NCBI RefSeq assembly: GCF_020733635.1
Contig: NZ_JAJFZL010000001.1
Span: 4,402,001 to 4,466,000 of the forward strand
Length of the DNA stretch: 64,000 nucleotides
Reading direction: 5' to 3'
From: Nocardia spumae
Lineage (GTDB): Bacteria > Actinomycetota > Actinomycetes > Mycobacteriales > Mycobacteriaceae
The number at the start of each line of letters is the position of its first letter. The stretch's first letter is position 1. This document shows positions 24,520 to 34,643 of the stretch, one piece after another. Position numbers and translations under genes: made by a program. Under the pieces are notes generated by a model, which did not search any database, had not been told where the DNA came from, and saw only the letters and a program-made list of their open reading frames with translations.

Positions 24520-27210
24520 TCAGTCCCCGGCCGTCGCGAGTACTCCGGCCAATTCGGCGCGCGAGGTGATGCCGAGTTTCGGGAAGATGCGGTGCAGATG
24601 GGTACTCACCGTGCGATGCGACAGATACAGTCGCTGCCCGATCTCGCGGTTGGTCAGCCCTTCGGCGGCCAATTGCGCGATACCCAGTTCGTGTGCGGTC
24701 AGCGTGTCGCGGGCGTCGGGATCGCGGCGCGGACTGGTCTCGCCCGCACCGCGCAGTTCACGACGGGCCCGATCGGCCCACGGCCCCGCGCCCAGGGCGT
24801 CGAAGGTGTCGCGGGCCGCCCGCAGATGCGCGCGGGATTCGACGATGCGCCGCTGCCGCCGTAGCCATTCACCGAAGGCCAGCTGTATCCGGGCCCGTTC
24901 GAGCGGCCAGGCGGTGAGATCGGCGTCGAGCGCGGCGGTGAACCGGTTCTCGGCGGGATCCAGTAGCGCTCGCGCGCACCGCACTCCGATCCACAGCGCC
25001 GGGGACGGTGTGCGCCGGCCGAGGTCGCCGAGTTCGGCCACGATCGACTCGACCTCGCCGGCGCGGCCCGATCGCACGGCGGCCTCGGCGAGGTCACCCA
25101 GGATGTAGCCGCGCAGCGCGGGTTGATATGCCGGATCGGCGGGATCGAGGATGCGTTGCAGATCGGCCAGCGCGTCCTCGTACCGGCCCTGGCCGAGTGC
25201 GATGAGAGCGCGGGCGCGTTGCACGGTGGCCAGCACCGGACGTGCGGCGACGGCCAGCCCGATGCGTCGCGCCCGGTCGGCGGCATCGGCGGCGGCATCG
25301 AAATCGCCACGCAGCGCGGCGATTTCGGCGGTGACCGCGACCGCCAGCCCGTACATGTAGTGCTGGCCGGTTTCCGGGCCGAGACGCTCGGCTTCGGCGG
25401 CGGCGGTGGCGGCGCCGCTCAGATCTCCGGTGCGCGCGCAACTCCAGGCCCGCACCGCCAGCGCACGAGTCAGCAGGCCGAGCCGGCCTTGCGCACGCAG
25501 GCCGGGGATGGCCGCGGCGGAGAAGCGCGACGCGAGATCGAAGGCGCCGATCTGCAGGGACGCACTGCCGAGGTAGCGGTCCACCTCCGGGTCGGCGCCG
25601 GTCGTACCGGCCAGCGCGCGCAGCGCGGCCCATACCCGCGCACCACGTTCGAAGGGCGCCACGTACGCGGTGATCGCGACGATCCGGGGATCGTCGGCGG
25701 GCAGCGACATCGCGTCGGCGACCTCGAGCAGCACCCGGCGCGCCTCGGGGCCCGGCTCGGACCAGAAGCATCGCATCGCGGTGGCCCACAGGATCCGCAT
25801 CGCCGACTCCCGATCACCTTCGGCGGCAACGGATTCGGCCAGCCGCGCGAGTTCGGTCACCCGGGCCGGATCCTCGCCGACACCGTCGTCGAAACCGCTC
25901 AGCAGCCAGGTCGCCAGGGCGCGCTGCCGGGGTGTGAGATCGCCGGCGGCGTCGAGCAGCCTGGTCACCGTGTCGCGATCGCCGGTCTCGACCGCCAGTT
26001 CGGCGGCACGCAGCAGCCGCTCGGCGCGCCGCGGTGCCGCCTCGCTCAGATACGCCGCTTGCTCCAGGGCCGTGACGGCCGCCGCGACACCGCCGCGTCG
26101 CAGAGCGCGTTCGGCGGTGGCTTCCAGGTCGTCGGCGGTGGTGTCGTCGGGTCCGGTGACGGCGGCGGCGCGGTGGCGCGCCGCGCGATCCGGCCGATCG
26201 ACCAGAGTGTCCGCCACCGCCGCGTGGGCCCGGCGCCGCAGCTCCGGTTCGGCGGCCGCCGGGATCGCCGAGCACATCAGCGGATGCCGAAATCGCACCG
26301 CGCCGGAATCGATATCGATGAGGCGGGCGTCGAGCGCGGGCGTGAGAACGCCGGCGTCGACCGGGTCGCCCTGCAGCAGGGCCGCGGCCGTCAGCGTCTG
26401 CGCCACCGACAGTTCGTCGAGGGCCGCGACCAGCAACGCCGCGCGCGTCGGCGCGGGCAGTTGGTCGGCGCGCAGACCGAAGGCGCGTTCCAGCCGGTCG
26501 GTGAGGGGAAGTTCCGCCGCCGCGGCATCGACATCCGCGCGTAATTCCCTCAGCGCCAGCGGATTTCCGTCCGCGGCGCGCAACACCCGCGCGCGGATGC
26601 CCCGCTCCAGTCCGGGGACGTCGCTGTCGAGCAATTGCGCTGCCTCGTCCTCGCTCAGCCGCGACAGCGACAGCACCGCGAGTCCGGCGTCCGACAGCGG
26701 GGTGCCGGCACCGTCACGTGCGGTCGCGGCCAGCACGATCGGTTCGGATTCCAGTCGCCGCGCCAGGAAGGCCAGCACCGCCGCACTCGGACGATCGAGC
26801 CAGTGCAGATCCTCGACCACGACCAGCAGGGGTTGGTCGGCCGCCCGGTCCGACAGCAGGGTCAGCACCGCCGAGCCGATCAGGTACTCGGTCGGCGCAG
26901 GCGCTTCCGCGAACCCGAGGGCCGCGTCGAGGGCCGCTGCCTGGGGGGCGGGCAGCGCCGGAATGCCCGCGCGCAGCGGGAACACGATCTGATGCAGTCC
27001 GGCGTAGGGCAGATCCTGTTCGGCCGGAACGCCTGTCGCGCTCACCGCCCGCACGCCCGCGACCGATGCCATGGCCAGCAGCTCCCGCAGCAACGCGGAC
27101 TTGCCGATACCCGCTTCGCCCTCGATCAGGACCGCACCGCCACGTTCGGAGATCCCGGCGATCATCTCGTCGAGATATTTGAGCTCCGATTCCCGCCCGA
27201 CCAGCGCCAT
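24520..27210 (-). CDS. large ATP-binding LuxR-family (LAL) regulator
   Basis: An 896-residue transcription factor. It has an N-terminal AAA-type ATPase (Walker A GEAGIGKS at 31-38, Walker B VVVEDLHWLD), a long middle of helical TPR-like repeats, and a C-terminal LuxR helix-turn-helix (GLTNREIGQRLYLSHRTVSTHLHRIFPKLG). LAL proteins usually activate nearby catabolic or secondary-metabolism genes on effector and ATP binding. The ATG at 27210 has AGGAG about nine bases upstream. Its target is not evident; the flanking hydrolase/P450 pair and the DoxX gene are candidates. Confidence 0.92.
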   Translation of the reverse strand: MALVGRESELKYLDEMIAGISERGGAVLIEGEAGIGKSALLRELLAMASVAGVRAVSATGVPAEQDLPYAGLHQIVFPLRAGIPALPAPQAAALDAALGFAEAPAPTEYLIGSAVLTLLSDRAADQPLLVVVEDLHWLDRPSAAVLAFLARRLESEPIVLAATARDGAGTPLSDAGLAVLSLSRLSEDEAAQLLDSDVPGLERGIRARVLRAADGNPLALRELRADVDAAAAELPLTDRLERAFGLRADQLPAPTRAALLVAALDELSVAQTLTAAALLQGDPVDAGVLTPALDARLIDIDSGAVRFRHPLMCSAIPAAAEPELRRRAHAAVADTLVDRPDRAARHRAAAVTGPDDTTADDLEATAERALRRGGVAAAVTALEQAAYLSEAAPRRAERLLRAAELAVETGDRDTVTRLLDAAGDLTPRQRALATWLLSGFDDGVGEDPARVTELARLAESVAAEGDRESAMRILWATAMRCFWSEPGPEARRVLLEVADAMSLPADDPRIVAITAYVAPFERGARVWAALRALAGTTGADPEVDRYLGSASLQIGAFDLASRFSAAAIPGLRAQGRLGLLTRALAVRAWSCARTGDLSGAATAAAEAERLGPETGQHYMYGLAVAVTAEIAALRGDFDAAADAADRARRIGLAVAARPVLATVQRARALIALGQGRYEDALADLQRILDPADPAYQPALRGYILGDLAEAAVRSGRAGEVESIVAELGDLGRRTPSPALWIGVRCARALLDPAENRFTAALDADLTAWPLERARIQLAFGEWLRRQRRIVESRAHLRAARDTFDALGAGPWADRARRELRGAGETSPRRDPDARDTLTAHELGIAQLAAEGLTNREIGQRLYLSHRTVSTHLHRIFPKLGITSRAELAGVLATAGD

Positions 27211-27302
27211 CCGCTCGCACTCCTGTCCGATTCCGGGACCGGCCGACGCCGATCACCGCAAGGCGGTATCACCGGCAATCGAGCCTACCGGCACCCGCGC
27301 GC

Positions 27303-27737
27303 TCAGAACGCCGCGACGACAGCGGCGGCGATGAACAGCACCTGCACGAGGGTGCGCAGCGGCAGCGGCATCGTCTTGATCCCCAGATCGGCGCGCGCCG
27401 CGCGCACGTTCGCCGGGAACATCACCACCAGCAGCGCCACCAGCGCGCCGGCCGCGATCGGTGCCACGGGCGGGATCAGCAACCCGATCGCACCGGCCGC
27501 CTCCAGCACACCGGTGAGGGTGACCAGCCCCGCGGGCGACGGCAGCCGCGGCGGCACCATCGCGATCAGGCCGTCACGACGCGGCTGCAGGAAATGGGCC
27601 GAGGCGGTGAGCAGGAACATCGCGGCCAGGCCGATGCGCAGCGCGTGTGGCCACGAGTCGAGCCAGTCGACGATATCCACCCAACCGGCCAGCCGGGCGA
27701 GTCCGGTGACGACGACGAGAACGATGAGCGGTGCCAT
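27303..27737 (-). CDS. DoxX-family membrane protein
   Basis: A 144-residue protein with four hydrophobic helices and the DoxX pattern (ASAHFLQPRRDGLIAMVPP, then TGVLEAAGAIGLLIPP). DoxX-like proteins are small membrane proteins linked to redox or oxidative stress in some bacteria; here the role is unknown. The ATG at 27737 follows GGGAG. It is on the same strand as, and upstream of, the LAL regulator, with 92 bases between. Confidence 0.82.
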   Translation of the reverse strand: MAPLIVLVVVTGLARLAGWVDIVDWLDSWPHALRIGLAAMFLLTASAHFLQPRRDGLIAMVPPRLPSPAGLVTLTGVLEAAGAIGLLIPPVAPIAAGALVALLVVMFPANVRAARADLGIKTMPLPLRTLVQVLFIAAAVVAAF

Positions 27738-27858
27738 GAGGACTCCCGGGGCCGCGATGCAATCTTGACAGTGGCTAGATTAGCTCGGATCGCCGGATCG
27801 GTCAACGGCCGCGCCCGAGCGGGGAAATACTCGGCTGCCTCGGAGGCGTTGGCACTGT

Positions 27859-27980
27859 TAAGGTCGGGCGGAATCGGAATCGGAATCGAGGAGACCGGAC
27901 ATGGTTGGTGAACTCGTCATCTCCGGATAAATCCGGAAATGCGGCCACCGGCGGGCGCGAGCGGCGCCGCCGCGGTGGCC
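27859..27980 (+). promoter_or_regulatory. putative attenuator leader of the ABC-F gene
   Basis: After a possible -10 box (TAAGGT, 27859-27864) comes a nine-codon reading frame (27901-27930). A hairpin TCCGGA-TAAA-TCCGGA (27922-27937) holds its stop codon in the loop. A second GC-rich stem follows, with outer arms GGCCACCG (27943-27950) and CGGTGGCC (27973-27980) plus inner GGCGG/CCGCC pairing. The ABC-F start is 42 bases further on. Ribosome stalling on the leader could change which stem forms, as in known antibiotic-inducible ABC-F genes. There is no T-run after the second stem. Confidence 0.5.
27901..27930 (+). CDS. candidate nine-residue leader peptide
   Basis: ATG to TAA encoding MVGELVISG, preceded by GAGGAG (27888-27893) at a spacing of seven bases, a strong ribosome site. 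It lies 92 bases before the ABC-F start, and its stop sits in the loop of a small hairpin. It has no recognisable sequence motif. Conservation of the peptide in relatives would decide whether it is real. Confidence 0.5.
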   Translation: MVGELVISG

Positions 27981-28022
27981 ATGTCGTCGTTCACTCACAC
28001 CGACTTCCGAGGTCATATACAC

Positions 28023-29672
<1,650 letters not shown>

Positions 29673-30261
29673 GTCCGGCCCGGTCCCGCCGCCTGCCGAC
29701 TCGTTTCGGGTGCACCATAGGGATTCTCCGCATCCGGCATCCCGAACGAGCCGGCTCACGGCGGGTGACGAGCCGGGACACCGGGCACCGAAAGAATGTG
29801 TTTCGGACAGCGGCGCGCGGGGAACACCAGCATCCGGTGTCACTCGGATCGAGCGTAGGCGCGGATCGTGTGCACACCGCATGACCTGCCCGTAGCCGGA
29901 AGCGAGACCTGACCCACCGATCCATGACGCACCGGCGCTCGCCGTCACCTCCGCGACGCGGTCCGCCCCACTCCCCGGGCATCGCGACCGGGTGCATCTC
30001 CCGCACTCCGGCCAGGACACGTCACTCACCATTCGATCGATCGAAACGCCGCCGCCACAGACCATATCGGCGGATTCGGCGATCCTTGCGTGTCCGCCGA
30101 CAGGGCGGTCGAATCGAAAGTCGTTCCGGTACAGAGTATTTCACATTCGAGATCGCAGAATGAGGCGTCGATACGAGGATTTCGTGGGTAGAGTTTCTTG
30201 CGGTTGTGATTCGACGGCCCGCGGGGTCGCGGCCGATGACGTGGAAGTAGATGAGGCTCCG
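29673..30261 (+). promoter_or_regulatory. intergenic region, no gene seen
   Basis: About 590 bases between the ABC-F and TetR genes. A 6-bp hairpin CCGGAC-TAG-GTCCGG (29665-29679) spans the ABC-F stop codon. CCGAAA-GAATGTG-TTTCGG near 29790 is another small inverted repeat. The last 150 bases are richer in A and T than the surroundings and may contain the TetR promoter. No open frame here looks coding. Confidence 0.4.
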
Positions 30262-30933
30262 ATGACCATCCCGGTGACGCTGCGAGATCGGTTGATCCAG
30301 GCCACCATTCACCTCTTGTCCACCGAGGGCCTCGGCTCGCTGACCGTGCGCCGCGTCTCGCAGATCTGCGACGTCTCGACGATGGCGATCTACTCCAACT
30401 TCACGGGAATGCCCGGACTGCTCCGCGCCGTCGGCTCGGCGGGCTTCGCTCAGCTGTCGGCCCGGCTGGCCGGATGCGGCCGGTCCGACGACCCGCTGAC
30501 CGACATTCTGGTGCTGGGCTTCGCCTTCCACGACGAGGCCTTACGCAAACCGGAACTGTTCCGAGTGATGTTCGCGACCGAACCGCCGAAGGTCGAGGTC
30601 GAGTTGCATCGCGGCAACATCCTGTCCGGGACCGGCGATTGCGACTTCGACAACTTCGCCGAAAGTTTCGACCACATGGTGTGCGCGACCCAGCGCGCGG
30701 TGGACGCCGGACTGGTCCGCACGGGCAACGCGCGCGCGGCCGCGGCCCAGTTCTGGACCGGGCTCTACGGATTCGCGCAGCTCGACCTGGCCGGGCTCTA
30801 CGGTGACCGAGGGGTGGGTGAGGTGCTGCTGCCCTCGATGGTGAACATCATGATCGGGATGGGCGCCGATCCGGACCGGATGCGGCAGTCGGCGAGCCGC
30901 GCGGTGGAGCGAGGCCTGTCACCGGCCGCGTGA
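30262..30933 (+). CDS. TetR-family transcriptional regulator
   Basis: A 223-residue regulator. The N-terminal DNA-binding domain reads TLRDRLIQATIHLLSTEGLGSLTV, then ICDVSTMAIYSNFTGMPGLLRA; the C-terminal domain is of the common WHG-like TetR type. The ATG at 30262 follows GAGG with a spacing of seven to eight bases; an in-frame GTG at 30241 is possible. A strong terminator follows. The target is unclear, as neither neighbour is divergent from it. Confidence 0.87.
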   Translation: MTIPVTLRDRLIQATIHLLSTEGLGSLTVRRVSQICDVSTMAIYSNFTGMPGLLRAVGSAGFAQLSARLAGCGRSDDPLTDILVLGFAFHDEALRKPELFRVMFATEPPKVEVELHRGNILSGTGDCDFDNFAESFDHMVCATQRAVDAGLVRTGNARAAAAQFWTGLYGFAQLDLAGLYGDRGVGEVLLPSMVNIMIGMGADPDRMRQSASRAVERGLSPAA

Positions 30934-30963
30934 ACCGCGCCGCCGTCGTTGCCGGATACGACG

Positions 30964-30991
30964 ACGGCCCACCCCCGAGGGGGTGGGCCGT
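30964..30991. terminator. bidirectional terminator hairpin
   Basis: A near-perfect stem of at least 11 bp (arms CGGCCCACCCCC and GGGGGTGGGCCG) followed on the plus strand by TTCGGTTCGG. It lies between the convergent TetR and chagasin-like genes. Confidence 0.87.
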
Positions 30992-31006
30992 TCGGTTCGG
31001 GCCGAG

Positions 31007-31441
31007 CTATTTCACGGTCACCGTCATGGAGAACCGCTGTCCCGGGTTGCCCTGATCCCACGGCCGCACCGACACCAGGCTCAACCGGGTGCTGCCCGCG
31101 CGGGCGGCGGTGAAGGTCCAGACGCTGGTCCCGGGCGCTCCCGGCATCACACTGCCCGGCCGGAACACCGGGTCACCCTCCTGGGCGAGCACGCCGCGAT
31201 CGACCTCGCCGATCTGCCAGACATATCCGGTCGACGGGTTGTCCGGCAGAGCGACCGCCAGTTCCTGACCGACCGACAGATCCGTGTTCCCGCCATCGCC
31301 ATCGGTTCCGACGATGATCGGCTCCGAGACCGCCTGCACGACGCCGGGCACAGCGGGAATCGGGTCGGCCCCGGCAACCGCATCCGCCCCACCGGCAGCC
31401 ACCGCCAAACCGAAAACAACCATCAGCAAAGGTGTACGCAC
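31007..31441 (-). CDS. chagasin-like (I42) secreted protease inhibitor
   Basis: A 144-residue protein with an N-terminal signal peptide of about 24 residues ending ADAVAGA. The mature part carries the chagasin signatures in order: NPSTGYVW (first inhibitory loop), the Gly-rich segment GAPGTSVWTFTAARAG, and SVRPW (third loop). Family members block papain-like cysteine proteases with these loops. Secretion suggests a target outside the cell, either the organism's own or a host protease. The GTG start at 31441 follows AAGGAA. It stands alone between terminators and the methyltransferase. Confidence 0.82.
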   Translation of the reverse strand: MRTPLLMVVFGLAVAAGGADAVAGADPIPAVPGVVQAVSEPIIVGTDGDGGNTDLSVGQELAVALPDNPSTGYVWQIGEVDRGVLAQEGDPVFRPGSVMPGAPGTSVWTFTAARAGSTRLSLVSVRPWDQGNPGQRFSMTVTVK

Positions 31442-31487
31442 CGCATTCCTTCCATATTCGAACGGCGCTCACACCCTACAGTCGCGG

Positions 31488-32294
31488 TCAGCTCAGTAAT
31501 GCCAAACCACCATAGGCACCGGAGAATTCGGGATGCCCGCCTCCCTCCACGGGATGGTCCGGCCGCCACAGCGGCAACTGGACCAGGCCCGGTTCCAGCA
31601 GCGGCCAGTCGTGGAAGAATCCGGCGATATGGTCCTTGTCGCGCAGCACGATCTCGGTCGAGGTGCGCCCCGACAACTTCTGCGCCTCCAGCACCTCGGC
31701 CGGCTGGCCGTCGGCGGTGGCATGGGTGATCGCCAGATAACTGCCCGGGACGACGGCCTGCTGCAACCGCGCCACACAGCCGGCCGGATCGGCCTCGTCG
31801 GGCACGAAATGCAGGACACCCAGCAGCAATACGGCGATCGGACGGTCGAAATCGAGTACCTCACGCACCAGCGGATCGGACAGGATGCGCGCGGTATCGG
31901 CCATATCGGCCTGGATCACCGCGGCATGCGGATTACCGTCCAGGATCGCGCGGCTGTGCGCCACCGCCACCGGGTCGATATCGACATAGACCACCCGCGC
32001 CCCCGGATGGCGCGCCTGGGCCACCTCGTGCACATTGCCGACGGTCGGAATTCCGGAGCCCAGATCCAGGAATTGGGTGATACCCGCATCCACCAGATAA
32101 CGCACACAGCGCCGCAACAGATCTCGATTGGCGCGCATGGTTTCGGCGACATCGGGCGTGAACGCCTCGATCTGACGCGCCAATGTGCGATCGATCTCGA
32201 AATTGTGCATCCCGCCGACGAAATAGTCGTAAACCCGGGATGCGCTGGGACGATCCAGGTCGATGCCTTCGGGCGCCCAACCAGGTCTGGTCAT
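31488..32294 (-). CDS. SAM-dependent methyltransferase, DUF574 type
   Basis: A 268-residue enzyme of the actinobacterial DUF574 (Methyltransf_19) group. Signatures are RPSASRVYDYFVGGMHNFE near the start, the SAM-binding FLDLGSGIPTVGN, then VVYVDIDPVAVAHSR and GVLHFVPDE. The methyl acceptor is unknown for most of this family. The ATG at 32294 follows GAAGAGG. It is divergent from the GGDEF-EAL gene with about 115 bases between. Confidence 0.88.
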   Translation of the reverse strand: MTRPGWAPEGIDLDRPSASRVYDYFVGGMHNFEIDRTLARQIEAFTPDVAETMRANRDLLRRCVRYLVDAGITQFLDLGSGIPTVGNVHEVAQARHPGARVVYVDIDPVAVAHSRAILDGNPHAAVIQADMADTARILSDPLVREVLDFDRPIAVLLLGVLHFVPDEADPAGCVARLQQAVVPGSYLAITHATADGQPAEVLEAQKLSGRTSTEIVLRDKDHIAGFFHDWPLLEPGLVQLPLWRPDHPVEGGGHPEFSGAYGGLALLS

Positions 32295-32373
32295 CGCAAC
32301 CTCTTCCGAACTCGGCCCCGCCGGAAGACGAAGCCTCGCAATCGTATTCGACACGCTTGCGAAACTCCCGCAG

Positions 32374-32403
32374 TTCACATGAAGTCCATGCCCCGGCTAC
32401 GAT
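32374..32403 (+). promoter_or_regulatory. leaderless promoter of the GGDEF-EAL gene
   Basis: TTCACA (32374-32379) and TACGAT (32398-32403) are 18 bases apart, and the start ATG lies seven bases beyond, about where transcription would begin. The ATG has no ribosome site, which agrees with a leaderless mRNA. Confidence 0.5.
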
Positions 32404-32410
32404 CATCGAC

Positions 32411-34579
32411 ATGGCGTGGGATGGGTCCGAACACGACGGTCCGCACGCCGACCTGGCGCATCGATGGGCGACGGCGCTCGGCGGCGGGGTCCGCGATCAC
32501 ATCGTTCCGATGAGTGTGTCCGAGGCACGCCACCTGCTACTGACCCTTGCCCGGGGTTTGCTCGACGCCGCCGAATCCGGCGGAACCGCACGCGCCACCG
32601 AACTCGGCGGCGAGCTCGCCCGCGCACATTTCGTCGGCGACGAGGTGCTGGGACGTACCATGACCGTTCTGGCAACCTATTTCGCCGAACTCGACATGGC
32701 CTCGGGTCGGGCCGCCGAACTGATCGGCGCCTTCGCCGTCGGCTACGTACGCGCGTTCCGGGCATGGCTGCTCAGCGAACAGGAAAGTGTGCGCACCGCC
32801 GAAATCGCGGCGCGCAGTGTGGTGGAGGAACAGTTGCGCGCCAGTGAGGCCCGTTTGCGGGCCGTGTTCTCCCAGGCCGGTATCGGCACGGGGCTGTCGG
32901 ATATGTCCGGCCGGATCATCGAGGTCAACAACGCGTTCGCCGCGATGCTCGGCTACGAACCGGAGCAGATGTACGAACTCGAGGTCACCGACCTCACCCA
33001 TCCCGACGATCCGCCGGGCATGTGGGAGTTGTACGCCGGCGTGCTGCGGGGCGAACACGAGCACGCCCAGATGGAGAAGGCCTACCGTCATCGCGACGGG
33101 CACACGGTCTGGACCAATATCAACGTCTCACTGATCCGCGACGATCACGGCCGACCCCAGTACACGCTGGTGCTGGTCGAGGACATCTCCGAACAACGGG
33201 AACTGCGCGAGCGGCTCAGCTACCGCGCCCATCACGATCCGCTGACCGGCCTGGCCAACCGATCCCGGTTCTTCGACGCGCTCACCGAGGCCTTCGCCGA
33301 TCCCGATGCGCGGGTGGGACTCTGCTACGTCGACCTCGATCACTTCAAGGCCGTCAACGACACCTTCGGCCACTCCATCGGCGACGAGTTGCTCACCCGC
33401 GCCGCGGCCCGGCTGTGCGCGTGCGCGGTCGGGGAGAACAATCTCGTGGCCCGCATGGGCGGCGACGAATTCGTCATCCTGGTCCCCCGCACCCGCCGCC
33501 GGCGCGAATTGATCGATCTGGCCCGCACCGTGCTCGACGCGTTCACCGTGCCGTTCGACATCGACGGCCATCGGCTGCGGATCGGGGTGAGTATCGGCGT
33601 CATCTCCGAACAGGCCGCCGAGACCACCACCGAGGAACTGCTGCAGGCCGCCGATTCCACGATGTACTGGGCCAAGACCGACGGCCGCGGCCGCTACGCG
33701 GTCTTCGATCCCAGTCGCCGGCGGCGCGAGCACACCCGGGCCGAACTACTCGCGGACCTGCCCGGAGCGCTGGCGCGCGGTGAATTCTTCCTCGACTACC
33801 AGCCGATCGTCTCGCTGGCCGATCATCGCCCGGTCGCGGTGGAAGCGCTTGTGCGCTGGCATCATCCGCAACTGGGCATTCTGAGTCCCGCCCGGTTCAT
33901 CGATCTCGCCGAGAACGGCGGTCACATCATCGCGCTGGGCACGGTGGTGCTGGAACAGGCGTGCCGGGAGGGTCGGCGCTGGTGCGATCGGTTCGGTGAG
34001 CAGGCCCCGGTGGTGAGCGTGAACGTCTCCGCCGAGGAGGTCGCCGATCCGGCGTGGCTCGAGCGGGTGCAGAAGGTGGTGGCCGACACCGGAATCGCAC
34101 CCGATCGTCTGCAACTGGAGCTCACCGAACGCACGTTCATGCATGCGATCGGCCGCCCGCTGCAGGCGTTGCATACCCTCGCCGAGTCCGGAATCCGCAT
34201 CGCCATCGATGATTTCGGTACCGGCTACTCCAATCTGGCCTATCTGGGCCAGCTTCCGTTGCATGTGGTGAAACTCGCCGGACCGTTCATCCACCGCATC
34301 CGCAACGCCGGAACGGTCGGCCGCAGCGATCTGCTGATCCTGGAGACGATCATCGATCTCAGCCACGATCTGGGATTGAGTGTCACCGCCGAATGTGTGG
34401 AGACCCGGCATCAGGCCGACCGGCTGCTGGGATTGCGCTGCGATACCGCCCAGGGCTGGTACTTCCACCACCCGGTCCACGCCGATGTGATCGCGGACCT
34501 GCTCGAGCGTGAGCTCACCGCACCCGGATCTCCACCGATCGATCTGCCGGCGGTGCTTCCGGATCCGCACGCTCCCTGA
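32411..34579 (+). CDS. PAS-GGDEF-EAL cyclic di-GMP enzyme
   Basis: A 722-residue protein: an N-terminal helical sensor domain (about 1-140), PAS (145-265), GGDEF (270-435, motif GGDEF at 350-354) and EAL (445-710, motif EAL at 478-480). The EAL catalytic set looks complete: SVNVS, ELTER, DDFG (600-603), the Lys of VKLAG, AECVET and AQGW. It may therefore both make and break cyclic di-GMP. No RxxD inhibitory site precedes GGDEF. Its sensor and PAS domains resemble those of the cyclase at 25-1308. The ATG at 32411 fits a leaderless start; an open frame upstream to 32183 has no support. Confidence 0.92.
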   Translation: MAWDGSEHDGPHADLAHRWATALGGGVRDHIVPMSVSEARHLLLTLARGLLDAAESGGTARATELGGELARAHFVGDEVLGRTMTVLATYFAELDMASGRAAELIGAFAVGYVRAFRAWLLSEQESVRTAEIAARSVVEEQLRASEARLRAVFSQAGIGTGLSDMSGRIIEVNNAFAAMLGYEPEQMYELEVTDLTHPDDPPGMWELYAGVLRGEHEHAQMEKAYRHRDGHTVWTNINVSLIRDDHGRPQYTLVLVEDISEQRELRERLSYRAHHDPLTGLANRSRFFDALTEAFADPDARVGLCYVDLDHFKAVNDTFGHSIGDELLTRAAARLCACAVGENNLVARMGGDEFVILVPRTRRRRELIDLARTVLDAFTVPFDIDGHRLRIGVSIGVISEQAAETTTEELLQAADSTMYWAKTDGRGRYAVFDPSRRRREHTRAELLADLPGALARGEFFLDYQPIVSLADHRPVAVEALVRWHHPQLGILSPARFIDLAENGGHIIALGTVVLEQACREGRRWCDRFGEQAPVVSVNVSAEEVADPAWLERVQKVVADTGIAPDRLQLELTERTFMHAIGRPLQALHTLAESGIRIAIDDFGTGYSNLAYLGQLPLHVVKLAGPFIHRIRNAGTVGRSDLLILETIIDLSHDLGLSVTAECVETRHQADRLLGLRCDTAQGWYFHHPVHADVIADLLERELTAPGSPPIDLPAVLPDPHAP

Positions 34580-34591
34580 GGCTTCCGGCCC

Positions 34592-34626
34592 CCGGTGGTG
34601 AGGTGCGGTGAGCACCTCACCACCGG
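34592..34626. terminator. bidirectional terminator hairpin
   Basis: A perfect 14-bp stem (arms CCGGTGGTGAGGTG and CACCTCACCACCGG) with a 7-base loop, between the convergent GGDEF-EAL and MFS genes. Confidence 0.88.
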
Positions 34627-34643
34627 TGTGCACCCTTACCGGA

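Noticed and set aside
25123..26992. Two long plus-strand frames (up to 473 residues)
   Set aside because: They are antisense shadows of the LAL regulator, which has clear ATPase and LuxR motifs.
29787..29796. CACCGAAAGA, resembling part of the repeat at 23511-23548
   Set aside because: Only ten bases match, the AGCGCT core is missing, and it lies in a gap without a divergent pair, so it is probably chance.
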